Notes under the pieces: generated by a model
What the model was told of the DNA's origin: nothing
What the model saw: the letters and a program-made list of their open reading frames with translations, nothing else
The model's database searches: none
Part shown: positions 46,322 to 57,028 of the stretch, in pieces
Position numbering within the stretch: position 1 is the first letter of the stretch
Layout of the letters: the number at the start of each line of letters is the position of its first letter
Made by a program: the position numbers and the translations under genes
DNA from: an uncultured bacterium
GTDB lineage: Bacteria > Spirochaetota > UBA4802 > JAGODF01
Direction of reading: 5' to 3'
DNA: 64,000 nucleotides
NCBI GenBank assembly: GCA_937921485.1
Contig: CAKZSV010000006.1
Span: 1-64,000, forward strand

Positions 46322-46356
46322 CGAAAAAACGCCGGCTTTTCAGCCGGCGTTTTTTC
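46322..46356 (+). terminator. Terminator of the barrel protein gene
   Basis: AAACGCCGGCT, loop TTTC, AGCCGGCGTTTT with flanking A-run and T-run; 22 nt after the stop codon. Confidence 0.88.
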
Positions 46357-46468
46357 GTTTTTCTCAAAAAAATTTTTTACGGAAGCATTATTACTCTTTA
46401 CAAAATCCCTTTATAATTATATCATACTACATGAATACACTTCATGCATTCTCACACAGATTGCGGCC

Positions 46469-49400
46469 ATGTTCACGGTTTTTATAAGCAATTCCCTTGA
46501 AAAACTGAAAGACGAGCTCTATCAGCTTTTGCGCGATAACCCTCTTTCGTCTCCTCTTGTGCCAGAAATAATTGTTGTTCAAAGTCAGGGAATGCAGAAA
46601 TGGCTTTCTCTCAAGCTTGCGGAGAAATTCGGTTCGTGGGCATCTTATAAATACATGTTTCCCAATAATTTTCTGGATACAGTTTTCGATGCTGCACCGG
46701 AAAAAGCAGCCAGTAAATCAACTGATCCTTTCAGCCGCGAGGAGTTGAGCTGGCTTCTGATGAATGAATTAGCCCGTATAGCAGCTGATTCTCCTTCTGA
46801 GTTTCCCGATATATCCACATACCTCAGAAATGACCCTGACACCCTTAAAAGATGGCAGCTTGCGACGCGGATTGCCTATGCGTTCGACCAGTATCTCACA
46901 TTCCGCCCCGATTACATCACCGCATGGGAAGAAGGGAACGTCGCGCCGCAGGAAGTGCAAGTCATCGGTGATCCGGCATTTCTTCAAAACTGTAGCTGGC
47001 AGGGAATACTCTGGCGCGCTATAAAAAAGAACATCAGCGCCAAGCATAGAATCGAACGCTATCGCGAGCTTATTTCGGCAATACAGAAAAATGAGAGTGT
47101 CATTAAAAACGCACTTCCTGAAAGAGCTATTGTTTTCGGTATTCCAATTTTACCGCCCCTGCACGTGGAGGTGCTCTCTGCAATATCGCCCGTATGCCCC
47201 ATCTATATGTTTCTGCTGCATCCGACAATATCGCACGGAGGCATACCCATATCCCGGAAAAAGAAAAAAGCTTTGGAATTAGAAAATAATAATGAAAGTC
47301 ATAACACCCTACTTGAGTCTTTCGGAAATATCGGCCGCGGTTTTCTGCAAGAACTTCACGATAAAAAGGATATTATTTTTAAATGTTTTTACAATGAAGA
47401 TGATAAAGAAAAGCGCACGCTCCTCTGCGCTCTTCAGCGCAATATATTGCACGATGATAACACGGATTTCGATTATACGGCCGAAGAAGATCAGTCAATT
47501 ATCATTGCCTCGTGCCATTCGCCCATGCGCGAAGTCGAAGTGCTGCGCGATTATCTCCTTGAGATTTTAAATGTACCCGATGCTCCGCGGCTTGATGATA
47601 TCATCGTCATGACCCCGGACATCGAGCGCTATGCTCCCTACATCGAAGCGGTTTTCTCATCATCGGATCCAATTATTCCCTACACGGTTTCCGACCGCTC
47701 TTTAAAAGGCGAATACATTACGATTGCGTCATTTTTTTCCCTTCTCGACATCGCTTCATCCCGATTCGAAGCAAGCGTTGTTCTGGATCTTCTTGAAAAA
47801 AAACCTTTGCAAAAATGTTTGAAAATAACCGACGAAGATATCACCGCCATCAAGAAATGGATCGAAGACACGAAAATTCGATGGGGCTTCGACGCGTCAG
47901 ATAAAGAGCTTTTAGACCTGCCGGCAACATCTGAAAACACATGGAAAACCTGTTTAGACCGCATGTTTCTCGGTTTTGCGATGCCGGCAGAAGCTTTTTT
48001 CGATGGCATTGTGCCATATGATAAAATAGAGGGTAGTTCGGCCGATCTTTTGGGGAAAATCTCCCGATTTGTTCACGACCTTCATGATTTCACCAAAATA
48101 ATTTCAAAACCCCACACCCTTGCCGATTGGCATGCAATTCTTTCTGAATGGACAGCGCGATTTCTCGATGCAAGCGATGAAAGCGATTCTCAGTATCATC
48201 TCATAGATGAAGCCCTTTCAAAACTATCATCCGTTTCCGCTTCCACAGGCCACACCCAACCAGTACATTTCCGCGTGATACGAGCATATCTCGATTCCCT
48301 GCTTGCTGAAAATGTTTCGGCGCATAATTTTTTAAGCGGCAAACTTACCTTCTGTGCAATGCTTCCCATGCGGAGCATCCCGTTTAAAGTGATATGCCTC
48401 ATCGGCATGAATGACGGCATATTTCCGCGGCAGGATAGCAGCATCGCTTTTGACCTCATGGCAAAAAAGCCCCGCCCCGGAGACCGTTCCTTGCGCGATG
48501 AAGACCGTTATCTCTTTTTAGAAGCGCTCATTTCTGCGAAAGAAAAGCTTTATATTAGCTATACAGGTCAAAACATCATCGATTCAAGCGAAATTCCCCC
48601 TTCTGTTGTGGTGAGCGAACTCATCGATTATTTGCACGAACGCATAAGCCCTTCTCATTTCAATACAATAGTCATTAAGCATCCTCTTCAGCCGTTCAGC
48701 AAAAGATATTTTACCGGCGATGGCTTATTCAGCTACTCGCTTGAAAATTTTGAAACTGCGCAAAAGCTCGTACAGTCGGCGCGCAGAAAAATCCCGGTTT
48801 TTATTAACGGTAAAATTGCAGAACCGCAGGTCAAAGACCTTTCACTCACTGACCTTCACTCATTTCTCGCAAACCCGGCAAAGCATTTCCTCCAGCGCGG
48901 CCTTGGCCTTCGTTTCAGAAGAGATGTACCAGAAACCGAAGATGATGAACCTTTTTCAATAGACGGTCTAAGCGGTTTTCAAATAAAATCGATGCTGCTC
49001 GAAGATATTCTTGGAAGGCGCACCGCTAACGGATTGATAGAAAATGCATTTCAAACATACCGGTCGATGGGCCTGCTGCCACACGGAAGAGTCGGTATGG
49101 TTGCTTTCGAACAACTGCGCCATGATACTCAAAACATTGCTCAGAAAGCATCGGTATTTCTTTCCGAAAAACCATCTTCACCGGTTTTCCTTGAATTGAA
49201 ACTACCTTCCCTTGGAATACTTTTAAGCGGATCTCTCCCACATGTAAATTCAGGTTATCAAACGATTATACGCCCTGCGAACATGCGCGCGAAGGATATC
49301 TTGAATGCATGGATATATCATCTTTCCCTGTGTGCGCTTGAAGAGGAGCATCTGCCGAAAAAAACCGTCCTTGTGTGCAGCAAAAGCAGCAATAGAAAAA

Positions 49401-49753
49401 TAAGCGATGTTATCATTTTTCGTCCCGTTGAGCGCACAGATGCGATCGCACATCTTTCATTCCTTGCGCATCTTTCACTTTCGCATACGGTTGCATTATT
49501 CCATTTTATTCCTGAATGTTCACTGGCGTATTTCATCGAATACATTGAAAAAAAAGATGAATCGGCCGCTGTTAAATCAGCAAAAAGAGAATGGTTTTCA
49601 GATTATGGCAAAACTACAAGCGAAATAGACGACCCCTATCAGAAGCTTTGCTTCGGGAACATGGAAGAGCAGGAACTCTTCGGCGTTCGATTTCAACAAA
49701 ATGCAATTGATATCTTCACGCCTATCTTTGAAGCAATTGAGACAGAGGTTTAA
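46469..49753 (+). CDS. recC: Exodeoxyribonuclease V gamma subunit (RecC)
   Basis: Part of the RecBCD helicase-nuclease that processes double-strand breaks. 1094 aa from MFTVFISNSLEKL at 46469; the open frame before it contains the previous terminator and is not coding. Hallmarks of RecC are the N-terminal LKDELYQLLRDN, IIVVQSQGMQKWLSLKLAEKFG (inactive helicase motif region), and the C-terminal inactive nuclease-like part. It is the first gene of recC-recB-recD; its stop overlaps the recB start by one base. Confidence 0.93.
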   Translation: MFTVFISNSLEKLKDELYQLLRDNPLSSPLVPEIIVVQSQGMQKWLSLKLAEKFGSWASYKYMFPNNFLDTVFDAAPEKAASKSTDPFSREELSWLLMNELARIAADSPSEFPDISTYLRNDPDTLKRWQLATRIAYAFDQYLTFRPDYITAWEEGNVAPQEVQVIGDPAFLQNCSWQGILWRAIKKNISAKHRIERYRELISAIQKNESVIKNALPERAIVFGIPILPPLHVEVLSAISPVCPIYMFLLHPTISHGGIPISRKKKKALELENNNESHNTLLESFGNIGRGFLQELHDKKDIIFKCFYNEDDKEKRTLLCALQRNILHDDNTDFDYTAEEDQSIIIASCHSPMREVEVLRDYLLEILNVPDAPRLDDIIVMTPDIERYAPYIEAVFSSSDPIIPYTVSDRSLKGEYITIASFFSLLDIASSRFEASVVLDLLEKKPLQKCLKITDEDITAIKKWIEDTKIRWGFDASDKELLDLPATSENTWKTCLDRMFLGFAMPAEAFFDGIVPYDKIEGSSADLLGKISRFVHDLHDFTKIISKPHTLADWHAILSEWTARFLDASDESDSQYHLIDEALSKLSSVSASTGHTQPVHFRVIRAYLDSLLAENVSAHNFLSGKLTFCAMLPMRSIPFKVICLIGMNDGIFPRQDSSIAFDLMAKKPRPGDRSLRDEDRYLFLEALISAKEKLYISYTGQNIIDSSEIPPSVVVSELIDYLHERISPSHFNTIVIKHPLQPFSKRYFTGDGLFSYSLENFETAQKLVQSARRKIPVFINGKIAEPQVKDLSLTDLHSFLANPAKHFLQRGLGLRFRRDVPETEDDEPFSIDGLSGFQIKSMLLEDILGRRTANGLIENAFQTYRSMGLLPHGRVGMVAFEQLRHDTQNIAQKASVFLSEKPSSPVFLELKLPSLGILLSGSLPHVNSGYQTIIRPANMRAKDILNAWIYHLSLCALEEEHLPKKTVLVCSKSSNRKISDVIIFRPVERTDAIAHLSFLAHLSLSHTVALFHFIPECSLAYFIEYIEKKDESAAVKSAKREWFSDYGKTTSEIDDPYQKLCFGNMEEQELFGVRFQQNAIDIFTPIFEAIETEV

Positions 49754-52700
49754 TGAAACAGGTAGTACCAACACTCAATTTAAACTCGCCGCCCATGGAG
49801 GGAGTAAACCTCATCGAAGCAAGCGCAGGTACCGGCAAAACGTATGCCATCTGCGCCATTGTCATACATCTGCTACTCGGGAAAAAAATCCCAATTGAGA
49901 AGATCCTTGTCGTCACCTTCACGGTCGCTGCAACCGAAGAGCTAAAAGGGCGCATTCGCTCAATGTTGAGAAAATTATGGAATATTTTTCAGACAAAAGA
50001 AATTTCCAGGACCGATAAAGATTATGAGCTTTTGCAAGGCCTGCTCGAACGTTACGGAACAAAACCACAATCAATTAATTTACTCAAAACCGCTCTTCAT
50101 GATTTTGACTGTGCGTCGATTTTCACCATCCACGGATTCTGCCAGCGAATGCTCATGGAAAACGCATTCGAATCGAGTTCCCTTTTCGACACCGAACTGA
50201 TTTCAGATGCGGACATTCTCATCCAGGAAGCCGCGAAAGATTTCTGGCGCAAAAAAATGTATACCGCCGGCGAAGTTCTCGTACGCTATGCCAATATGCA
50301 TAAATTTACTCCTCCCGCGCTTTCAGCACTCGCAAAAATTCGGCCGCTCGATCCCGACCTCATCATGCTTCCTGATACACAGCCGCCAGATGAAAAGAAG
50401 ATCGAAGAGCAATACCAGCATCTCAAGGAACTTTTTAATGAACTCAAAGCTATATGGAATATTTCGGAGAAAGAAATCTGCTCGCTGATTGAAAACGCAA
50501 TTACTGAGAAAAAACTCAATGGCAAAAGATATCAACAGAGACATATGAGCAGCCGCATTGAAGAAATAAATGCTTTTTTTTCAGAAAACGATATTTTATC
50601 CACCGATTATCAAAAAATTGAATATTTTTCGTCTTCTCTTCTCAACGAGAAAACCTCTGCGATTACACACCCGTTCTGCGAAAAACTCGATGAGTTTCTG
50701 ACTTTACGAAACGAACTGCTGAATGATATATCCAATTATCTTCTGTGCCTTAAAAAAGAATTTGTGCAGAATATAGAGTCATTTCTTATTCACCACCGCC
50801 AGCGCAAAAACGCAAGGACATTTGAAGATCTCCTCACCGGCATGTTTCATGCGCTACAGGGCAATTCAGATTCACCGCTTGCACTCCGCATACGCACGCG
50901 TTTCAATGCCGCACTCATCGATGAGTTTCAGGACACCGATCCCCTTCAGTATGATATTTTCAGCACTATATTCCGCAATCACTGCCCTCTTTACATGATC
51001 GGTGATCCAAAGCAGGCCATCTATAAATTCCGCGGCGCGGATATCTTCGCGTATCTTCGTGCTTCTTTGCAATGCGACAGGAAGCTCACGCTATCAAAGA
51101 ACTATCGGTCGCACCCCGATTTGGTGCGTGCCATAAATACAATCTTCGGGAATACTCAAAACACTGGCAACCCGCCTTTTGTGATTGATGGTATTGAATA
51201 CAATCCAGCGGCATCGTCAAAAAATGAACACGCCAATTCGATTGCCAAAAAACTCCCGGACGGATCCCCGCTTGCCATCTGGTATATCGATAGCAGTGAA
51301 AATGACGAGAATAACCAAAACGCAATAAATAAAACCGACCTCAGAGAGATTATCTCTGAGCTTGTAATTAATGAAATAAAAAAATTAACACATCATGGCA
51401 TCAATCCAGGCGATATAGCCATCCTGGTTCGGAACAACACACAGAGCAAGATTTTGGCACGTGAATTGCGCAAGCATGGAATTCCCTGTGTCACCTACGG
51501 CACGGAAAGCGTTCTCAAAACCGATGAAGCAATCGAAATCGAGCGAGTTATCAATGCCATCGCCGAACCTTCCTCTACCGGATACGTCGTCGCTGCTCTC
51601 GCGACATGTTTTTTCGGATACACTGCATCGAAAATTGCTGAAATAAATAACAGCGAAGAAAAATTTTCAGAATTTTTAGAGAAGTTCAAGCGCTATCGGG
51701 ACATATGGGAGCGACAGGGATTTATTACCATGTTCCGCCGTTTAATGCATGAAAATGAAATCACCTTGCATCTGGCATCGCTGGAAGACGGCGAAAGAAG
51801 GCTTACCAATTTTTTCCATATCGCCGAACTCATACATCGGGCCGAAAGGGAACACCGGCTCGGCATTGATGGCATCCTGAAATGGTTTTCTGAAGAAAAA
51901 GCTTTTGAATCCGAAGAGATGAAACTCCGCCTTGAAACCGATGAATATGCAGTTAAAATTCTTACCATTCATAAAAGCAAAGGACTTGAGTTTCCGATAG
52001 TCTTCGCTCCTTTCCTCTACGATTCCGCAGAAATAACATCTCAGGAATACATCTATCACGCCAAAGCTGCTGATAAAGATGTGCGAACTGTTTTCAATCT
52101 TTCCGGCGATGAGACCCAAAAGTCACAGGCGCTTTACGAAGAGCTTTCAGAATCCGTTCGCCTCATGTATGTGGCGCTTACCCGTGCAAAAGTTCGATGT
52201 TATACTTTGTGGGGCATGATCAACAAATCAGAGCTTTCAGCGCCGATGTACGTGTTTCACAATCATAGAATTACATCACTGGAGGAATTCATTAAAGATA
52301 AAAAGGATAAAAAAATGCAGTGGAACAACAAATCATCGGAAATGCTTCAGGATATGCGCCAGATTGAAGATCAATCGAATGGAGCAATTTCCGTTTTACA
52401 AATATCTGAAATCAGCAGTGAAAACCATGTAAATGCAGAAGAAAAACCGCAACAAAGCCAGCTTCCTGCGCTCGCGTGCCGCACATTCACGCAGGGCGAA
52501 ATTCTGCCCCCATGGGCCCTCACCAGTTTTTCATCGCTTATTTTCAACGCACGTGATGATGTCAGAGAAAAAGCCGACGAAAGCAGCAAAGAAATTAGCC
52601 AGGCATCAAACAAAGAGCTTTCAATTCACTCATTTCCCCGGGGGACGCGTGCGGGACTGTTTATTCACGAAGTATTCGAGAACATCGATTTTCAAAATCC

Positions 52701-53361
52701 CGCTTCAGAGGAATCACAATCTCTCATTGGCGAATTATTGCACACTTACGGCATCGCCAAAAGCTGGTTGCCTGTCATTTGCAATAACGCCAGTGCGGTG
52801 CTCAACCATCCGCTCAAAAGCAGAAACGCCGCATTCCGCCTTGCTGAGATCAGCCCTTCCATGCGCATCCACGAACTCGAATTTTATTTTCCCGCATCTC
52901 GCATATCGCCTAAAAAGTTCGCTGAACTCATTGTCGGCAATCATCCTGAAATGAAAACCACCACACCAATTTCACTCTCCCGACTTGGTATTGAAGAATT
53001 CCAGGGTTTCGTTCGTGGCTTCATCGACCTTGTTTTTACGATTCAGGGGAAATGGTATCTTGCCGACTGGAAATCAAACCATCTCGGCGATTCCACGGAA
53101 TCATATCGTAAAGAAAATCTTTATCATACCATGTTTGAAAAACATTATTATCTTCAATATCATCTTTACACGATAGCACTGCACCGTCATCTCCAGCGCA
53201 CACTACCAGGATATACGTACGATACGCACTTCGGGGGGATATTCTATTTTTTCATACGCGGCATTGACCACAACAATTCAGACAGCGGCATATTCTTTGA
53301 TCGCCCGGAATTTAGTTTGATAAACGAGCTTGAAACTTATCTTGGGAGAAGCATTGCATGA
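49753..53361 (+). CDS. recB: Exodeoxyribonuclease V beta subunit (RecB)
   Basis: UvrD-type helicase plus C-terminal nuclease, 1202 aa. Helicase motif I is EASAGTGKTYA (residues 22-32), motif II AALIDEFQDTDPLQY, motif III DPKQAIYKFRGADIF, motif V-like ILTIHKSKGLEFPIVFAPF and motif VI SVRLMYVALTRAK. The nuclease domain carries GFIDLVFTIQ and ADWKSN (Asp1105, Lys1107), the RecB-nuclease catalytic set. Full length, intact. It overlaps recC by one base and recD by 4 nt (ATGA). Confidence 0.96.
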   Translation: MKQVVPTLNLNSPPMEGVNLIEASAGTGKTYAICAIVIHLLLGKKIPIEKILVVTFTVAATEELKGRIRSMLRKLWNIFQTKEISRTDKDYELLQGLLERYGTKPQSINLLKTALHDFDCASIFTIHGFCQRMLMENAFESSSLFDTELISDADILIQEAAKDFWRKKMYTAGEVLVRYANMHKFTPPALSALAKIRPLDPDLIMLPDTQPPDEKKIEEQYQHLKELFNELKAIWNISEKEICSLIENAITEKKLNGKRYQQRHMSSRIEEINAFFSENDILSTDYQKIEYFSSSLLNEKTSAITHPFCEKLDEFLTLRNELLNDISNYLLCLKKEFVQNIESFLIHHRQRKNARTFEDLLTGMFHALQGNSDSPLALRIRTRFNAALIDEFQDTDPLQYDIFSTIFRNHCPLYMIGDPKQAIYKFRGADIFAYLRASLQCDRKLTLSKNYRSHPDLVRAINTIFGNTQNTGNPPFVIDGIEYNPAASSKNEHANSIAKKLPDGSPLAIWYIDSSENDENNQNAINKTDLREIISELVINEIKKLTHHGINPGDIAILVRNNTQSKILARELRKHGIPCVTYGTESVLKTDEAIEIERVINAIAEPSSTGYVVAALATCFFGYTASKIAEINNSEEKFSEFLEKFKRYRDIWERQGFITMFRRLMHENEITLHLASLEDGERRLTNFFHIAELIHRAEREHRLGIDGILKWFSEEKAFESEEMKLRLETDEYAVKILTIHKSKGLEFPIVFAPFLYDSAEITSQEYIYHAKAADKDVRTVFNLSGDETQKSQALYEELSESVRLMYVALTRAKVRCYTLWGMINKSELSAPMYVFHNHRITSLEEFIKDKKDKKMQWNNKSSEMLQDMRQIEDQSNGAISVLQISEISSENHVNAEEKPQQSQLPALACRTFTQGEILPPWALTSFSSLIFNARDDVREKADESSKEISQASNKELSIHSFPRGTRAGLFIHEVFENIDFQNPASEESQSLIGELLHTYGIAKSWLPVICNNASAVLNHPLKSRNAAFRLAEISPSMRIHELEFYFPASRISPKKFAELIVGNHPEMKTTTPISLSRLGIEEFQGFVRGFIDLVFTIQGKWYLADWKSNHLGDSTESYRKENLYHTMFEKHYYLQYHLYTIALHRHLQRTLPGYTYDTHFGGIFYFFIRGIDHNNSDSGIFFDRPEFSLINELETYLGRSIA

Positions 53362-55202
53362 GCAACTCGTGTACAATGATTGGCGCACCGTTTTTTTCAG
53401 ATCTTGACAGGGAATTTTTCAGATTTCTCACCGAACACAATGCAAATCACGAGACTGCTTTTGCCGGCGCGATTCTGTGCAACCGCGTTTCCGAAGGCGA
53501 TACCTGCATTGATCTCAAAGCAATTGCCGGTACAACATTGAAAGAAGCGCTTCAGATAGATGCATCCGATGACTATTCAGAGAATAAGCTTCCGGAATAT
53601 TCGCAGTGGATTGCCTCTCTTGAAACATCTGAGGCGGTGGGCAGCGCGGGCGAGCAAAAGCCGCTCATTTTGCACAAAGGACGTCTGTACCTATATCGAT
53701 ATTGGCAATACGAACATTTATTTGCTCAAAAATTACGTTACTTTCTGGAACAAGAACCTCCACTTTATGACGAAGAATTTTTAAAGCAAAAGCTCAAGCA
53801 GTATTTTCCGGATAATCCCGATGGAAGTGTAAATTTTCAGCGGATTGCAGCGCTCCGTGCACTCACACATAGTTTCACCGTGATATCTGGCGGTCCCGGA
53901 ACTGGAAAAACATCGACGGTAGCTAAAATTATCGCAATATTTCTGGAACAATTCGGCGAAGCAAAAAAAATCGTTCTTGCAGCGCCCACGGGGAAAGCAG
54001 CTGCCCGCATGAAAGAATCTATCGAAATGGCGCTTTCAGAGCAGGGAATGCTTTCCTCACTGCCCGATTCATTAAAAAAAATATTCCCTCGCGAAGCTTC
54101 GACCATACACAGACTTCTCGGTCCAATTTCCGGAAGCCCGTATTTCCATCATAACGAAGAAAACCATCTATCGTGCGATGTAATTGTGATTGATGAATCT
54201 TCAATGGTCGATCTTGCTCTCATGGCAAAACTCTTCTCCGCAATACCTTCCCACGCAAGGGTGATCCTTCTGGGCGACCGCGATCAGCTTGCTTCCGTTG
54301 AGGCAGGTTCTGTACTCGGGGATATCTGCGGCTCTAAAACAGCGCATGAAGGATTTTCAGCGCAATTTGCCGCCCTTGCTCGTAAGCTTGCGGGCTATTC
54401 TCTTCCCGTAATTGAAAACGCTTCTTTACTCCGGGATGCCATTATATTTTTGAACAGAAGTTATCGGTTTCAAAAAGGAATCGCCGAGCTTGCCAAACAT
54501 ATCAACGAGGGAAATAGCAACGCGATTGCTGCTAATTTTTCAGTGAATGCGTATCATGGCGTTTCCATTTGCGGTGTGAATACAATATTTGAAATACAAA
54601 AAAAAATTCATGAACTTGTGGAAGCAGGAGTCTATGACTTTCTCATTGGCGATGATATTGCAGCAGCATTAAACAGGATTTTTGATATTGCAATTCTCTG
54701 CGCACACCGTCAGGGAAAATGGGGGTCTGAGTCAATCGGAGAGTTCATAGAACAAGCAATTAAACGCCGATTCGGCGAGAGAAGCGAATGGGCAGGATTA
54801 TATCACGGCAAGCCCGTTATGATCATACAAAACAATTACGAGCTTAATCTCTTCAACGGCGATATCGGTATTGTGAGAAGAGATCCTGCGACAGGACAGC
54901 TCTTGGCTCATTTCCCTGAAGCAACTACCAGGACGACCCGAAGCATACATGTTTTCCGACTTCCTGAATTTACTTCCGCCCACGCATTTACCGTGCACAA
55001 AAGCCAGGGATCAGAATTCAAGAAAGTAATTTTCATCATGCCGCCGGAGATAACGCCTGTGCTTTCAAGGGAGCTTCTCTACACTGCCGTCACACGGGCG
55101 CGTGAATCGCTCGAAATATGGGGAAGCATGGAAGTTTTTGCTTCCGCCGCCACACGTCCCGTGCGTAGATTTTCAGGGCTACAGGATTTACTATGGGAAT
55201 AA
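53358..55202 (+). CDS. recD: Exodeoxyribonuclease V alpha subunit (RecD)
   Basis: The fast 5'-3' helicase of RecBCD, 614 aa. Walker A GGPGTGKT (178-185), Walker B VIVIDESSMVDLALM, LLGDRDQLASVEAG and C-terminal FTVHKSQGSEFKKVIFIMP with LLYTAVTRARESLEIWG are all present. The N-terminal 150 aa is the usual RecB-binding part. Stop codon at 55202, with no terminator seen. Last gene of the rec operon. Confidence 0.95.
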   Translation: MSNSCTMIGAPFFSDLDREFFRFLTEHNANHETAFAGAILCNRVSEGDTCIDLKAIAGTTLKEALQIDASDDYSENKLPEYSQWIASLETSEAVGSAGEQKPLILHKGRLYLYRYWQYEHLFAQKLRYFLEQEPPLYDEEFLKQKLKQYFPDNPDGSVNFQRIAALRALTHSFTVISGGPGTGKTSTVAKIIAIFLEQFGEAKKIVLAAPTGKAAARMKESIEMALSEQGMLSSLPDSLKKIFPREASTIHRLLGPISGSPYFHHNEENHLSCDVIVIDESSMVDLALMAKLFSAIPSHARVILLGDRDQLASVEAGSVLGDICGSKTAHEGFSAQFAALARKLAGYSLPVIENASLLRDAIIFLNRSYRFQKGIAELAKHINEGNSNAIAANFSVNAYHGVSICGVNTIFEIQKKIHELVEAGVYDFLIGDDIAAALNRIFDIAILCAHRQGKWGSESIGEFIEQAIKRRFGERSEWAGLYHGKPVMIIQNNYELNLFNGDIGIVRRDPATGQLLAHFPEATTRTTRSIHVFRLPEFTSAHAFTVHKSQGSEFKKVIFIMPPEITPVLSRELLYTAVTRARESLEIWGSMEVFASAATRPVRRFSGLQDLLWE

Positions 55203-55274
55203 TAAAACGATTGACAAATCGTCTGATAATGTTTTGTTCAATTCACACAACAAATTATGTATCGGGGGTTTCGT

Positions 55275-55457
55275 ATGGCTGCAAAATTTGAAGTATATCA
55301 GGACAAAAAAGGCGAGTGGCGTTTCAGGCTGAAAGCTCCAAACGGAGAAGTGATTGCCGTGGGCGAAGGCTATTCATCAAAAGCTGCATGCCTCAACGGA
55401 ATCGAATCGATTAAAAAAAACGCACCCGTCGCAGAAGTGGTCGAGTCGGAAGCGTAA
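55275..55457 (+). CDS. YegP-like (DUF1508) protein
   Basis: 60 aa from MAAKFEVYQD (55275), with GGGGG 7 nt upstream. It is a single DUF1508 unit: FEVYQDKKGEWRFRLKAPNG, then EVIAVGEGYSSKAACLNGIE and SIKKNAPVAEV. The fold is a compact beta-beta-beta-alpha unit, often duplicated in other proteins. Function is unknown, though family members are linked to stress or envelope roles only loosely. Convergent with msrA. Confidence 0.85.
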   Translation: MAAKFEVYQDKKGEWRFRLKAPNGEVIAVGEGYSSKAACLNGIESIKKNAPVAEVVESEA

Positions 55458-55461
55458 TTTC

Positions 55462-55983
55462 TCACTTCCAGTTTTCTTTAATAAAAAAATCCCTGCCTGA
55501 TAGCATTTTGTAGGAACGATACCGGTGGGGATTTTTTTCCGCAAAATTCCGGTGATATTCCTCGGCAGGATAAAACTCGCCGGCCGGCAGAATCTCCGTG
55601 GCAATCATGTTTCCAAATCTGCCGGAGTTTTTTAGATTTTTCTTCGATAATTCCGCCTTTTCCTTCTGCTCTTCATCATGATAAAAAATCGCGGTGCGGT
55701 ACTGCGGCCCGCGGTCGGCAAACTGCCCCCCATCATCAGCGGGATCTACCTGCCGCCAGAAAGCTTCGAGCAATGCGTCATATTCGGCAATGTCAGCGTC
55801 GTATATCACTTCCACTGCTTCATAATGGCCCGTTGTTCCCGTGCACACATCCTCATAGCTCGGGTTTGCCACATGACCCCCTGTATAGCCGGGCATCACG
55901 CTCATCACGCCTGGAATGCCTTTAAAAGGCGGCTCCATACACCAGAAGCATCCGCCGGCAAAAGTTGCTTTCATTTTTTTCAT
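55462..55983 (-). CDS. msrA: Peptide-methionine (S)-S-oxide reductase
   Basis: Repairs oxidised methionine, using thioredoxin. 173 aa. The catalytic motif GGCFWCMEP places the reactive Cys at residue 12, with Cys15 as a partner. VMPGYTGGHVANPSYEDVC, TGHYEAVEVIYD and DPADDGGQFADRGPQYRTAI are the family blocks. No MsrB fusion and no signal peptide, so cytoplasmic. It converges on the YegP-like gene with 4 nt between stop codons. Confidence 0.96.
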   Translation of the reverse strand: MKKMKATFAGGCFWCMEPPFKGIPGVMSVMPGYTGGHVANPSYEDVCTGTTGHYEAVEVIYDADIAEYDALLEAFWRQVDPADDGGQFADRGPQYRTAIFYHDEEQKEKAELSKKNLKNSGRFGNMIATEILPAGEFYPAEEYHRNFAEKNPHRYRSYKMLSGRDFFIKENWK

Positions 55984-56135
55984 TGATAGATACTTATACG
56001 CTTTTACTTATGCACTAAAATAGCGCATTTAAAAAGAATTTCTATTATTTTAATAATAATTAAAAATAGCTTGCTTTTTACTTGCATTCATCATGTGTAG
56101 CATTTAATACATGCGCAAAAAATCCGGAGCTTTTC

Positions 56136-57011
56136 ATGTTTGTATGTCACACCTTTTCAGTACCAATTGAGGAACTTGTAAAAAAGAGGCGTTCTTTCCG
56201 TACTTTTAAACAAGAGAATCTCAGCTCTGCACATATCAATCAGATTAAAGATTTTATCAAAGAAATGTGCCATCCGCCTTTCAACTCAAAACTCCGCATC
56301 GGCATCATTGCTTCTGAAACTGGCGATGAAAACACTCTGAAAGATCTTGGAACCTACGGATTTATAAAAAATCCCGCAGCATTCTTTGTGGGAACTATAA
56401 CAGGAAACGGCAAAGACCTTGAAGATTTCGGTTACGTGATGGAATCAGCAGTTCTTTTTTGTATGTCGCTTGGCATTGGAAGTTGTTGGCTAGGCGGCAC
56501 GTTTTCCAAAAGCGCATTCGCAAAAAGGTTTTCTCTGCAACATGGAGAGATCATGCCTGCCGTCATCGCCCTCGGCTATCCAAAAGAAAAACAACGATTG
56601 ACAGAAAAATTCATACGAGCTGGCGCCGGCTCTGATCACAGAAAAAAGTGGGAAACCCTTTTTTTCAAAAATGATCTGGATACTCCGTTGTTAAAAGAAG
56701 AAGCGGGGATGTATGCAAATGGGCTGGAACTTGTCCGTATCGCCCCATCGGCATCGAACAATCAGCCCTGGCGCATCATACAAAAAGAAAATTCACTGCA
56801 CTTTTATCTCCAACGCACCAAAGGATATTCCTCCAGAAATAAATCTCTTTTTGGATTTGCAGACCTCCAGAGAATTGATATGGGAATCGCATTGTGTCAT
56901 TTCAGCATGTGGGCAAAAGAACAAAATATTCCGGGGAAAATAATTTCGCACGATCCAAAAATTTTGCAGCCGCGAGACGAAATCGAATATATTGCAAGCT
57001 GGGTTTTGTAA
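56136..57011 (+). CDS. TM1586-type nitroreductase-like protein
   Basis: 291 aa from ATG 56136, with GGAG 6 nt upstream; an earlier start at 56082 would be AT-rich and unconserved. The fold repeats the nitroreductase half twice: IEELVKKRRSFRTFKQENLS with LGIGSCWLGGTFSKSAFAKR in the first part, and LVRIAPSASNNQPWRIIQKE with DMGIALCHFSMWAKEQN in the second, a hallmark of the putative TM1586 nitroreductase family. The physiological substrate is unknown. It is 17 nt upstream of pyrE and may form an operon with it. Confidence 0.75.
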   Translation: MFVCHTFSVPIEELVKKRRSFRTFKQENLSSAHINQIKDFIKEMCHPPFNSKLRIGIIASETGDENTLKDLGTYGFIKNPAAFFVGTITGNGKDLEDFGYVMESAVLFCMSLGIGSCWLGGTFSKSAFAKRFSLQHGEIMPAVIALGYPKEKQRLTEKFIRAGAGSDHRKKWETLFFKNDLDTPLLKEEAGMYANGLELVRIAPSASNNQPWRIIQKENSLHFYLQRTKGYSSRNKSLFGFADLQRIDMGIALCHFSMWAKEQNIPGKIISHDPKILQPRDEIEYIASWVL

Positions 57012-57028
57012 AATATTCTGGATACAAT

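Noticed and set aside
46319..46468. Upstream extension of the recC reading frame
   Set aside because: It runs through the terminator of the previous gene and encodes non-conserved sequence; the RecC family start is at 46469.
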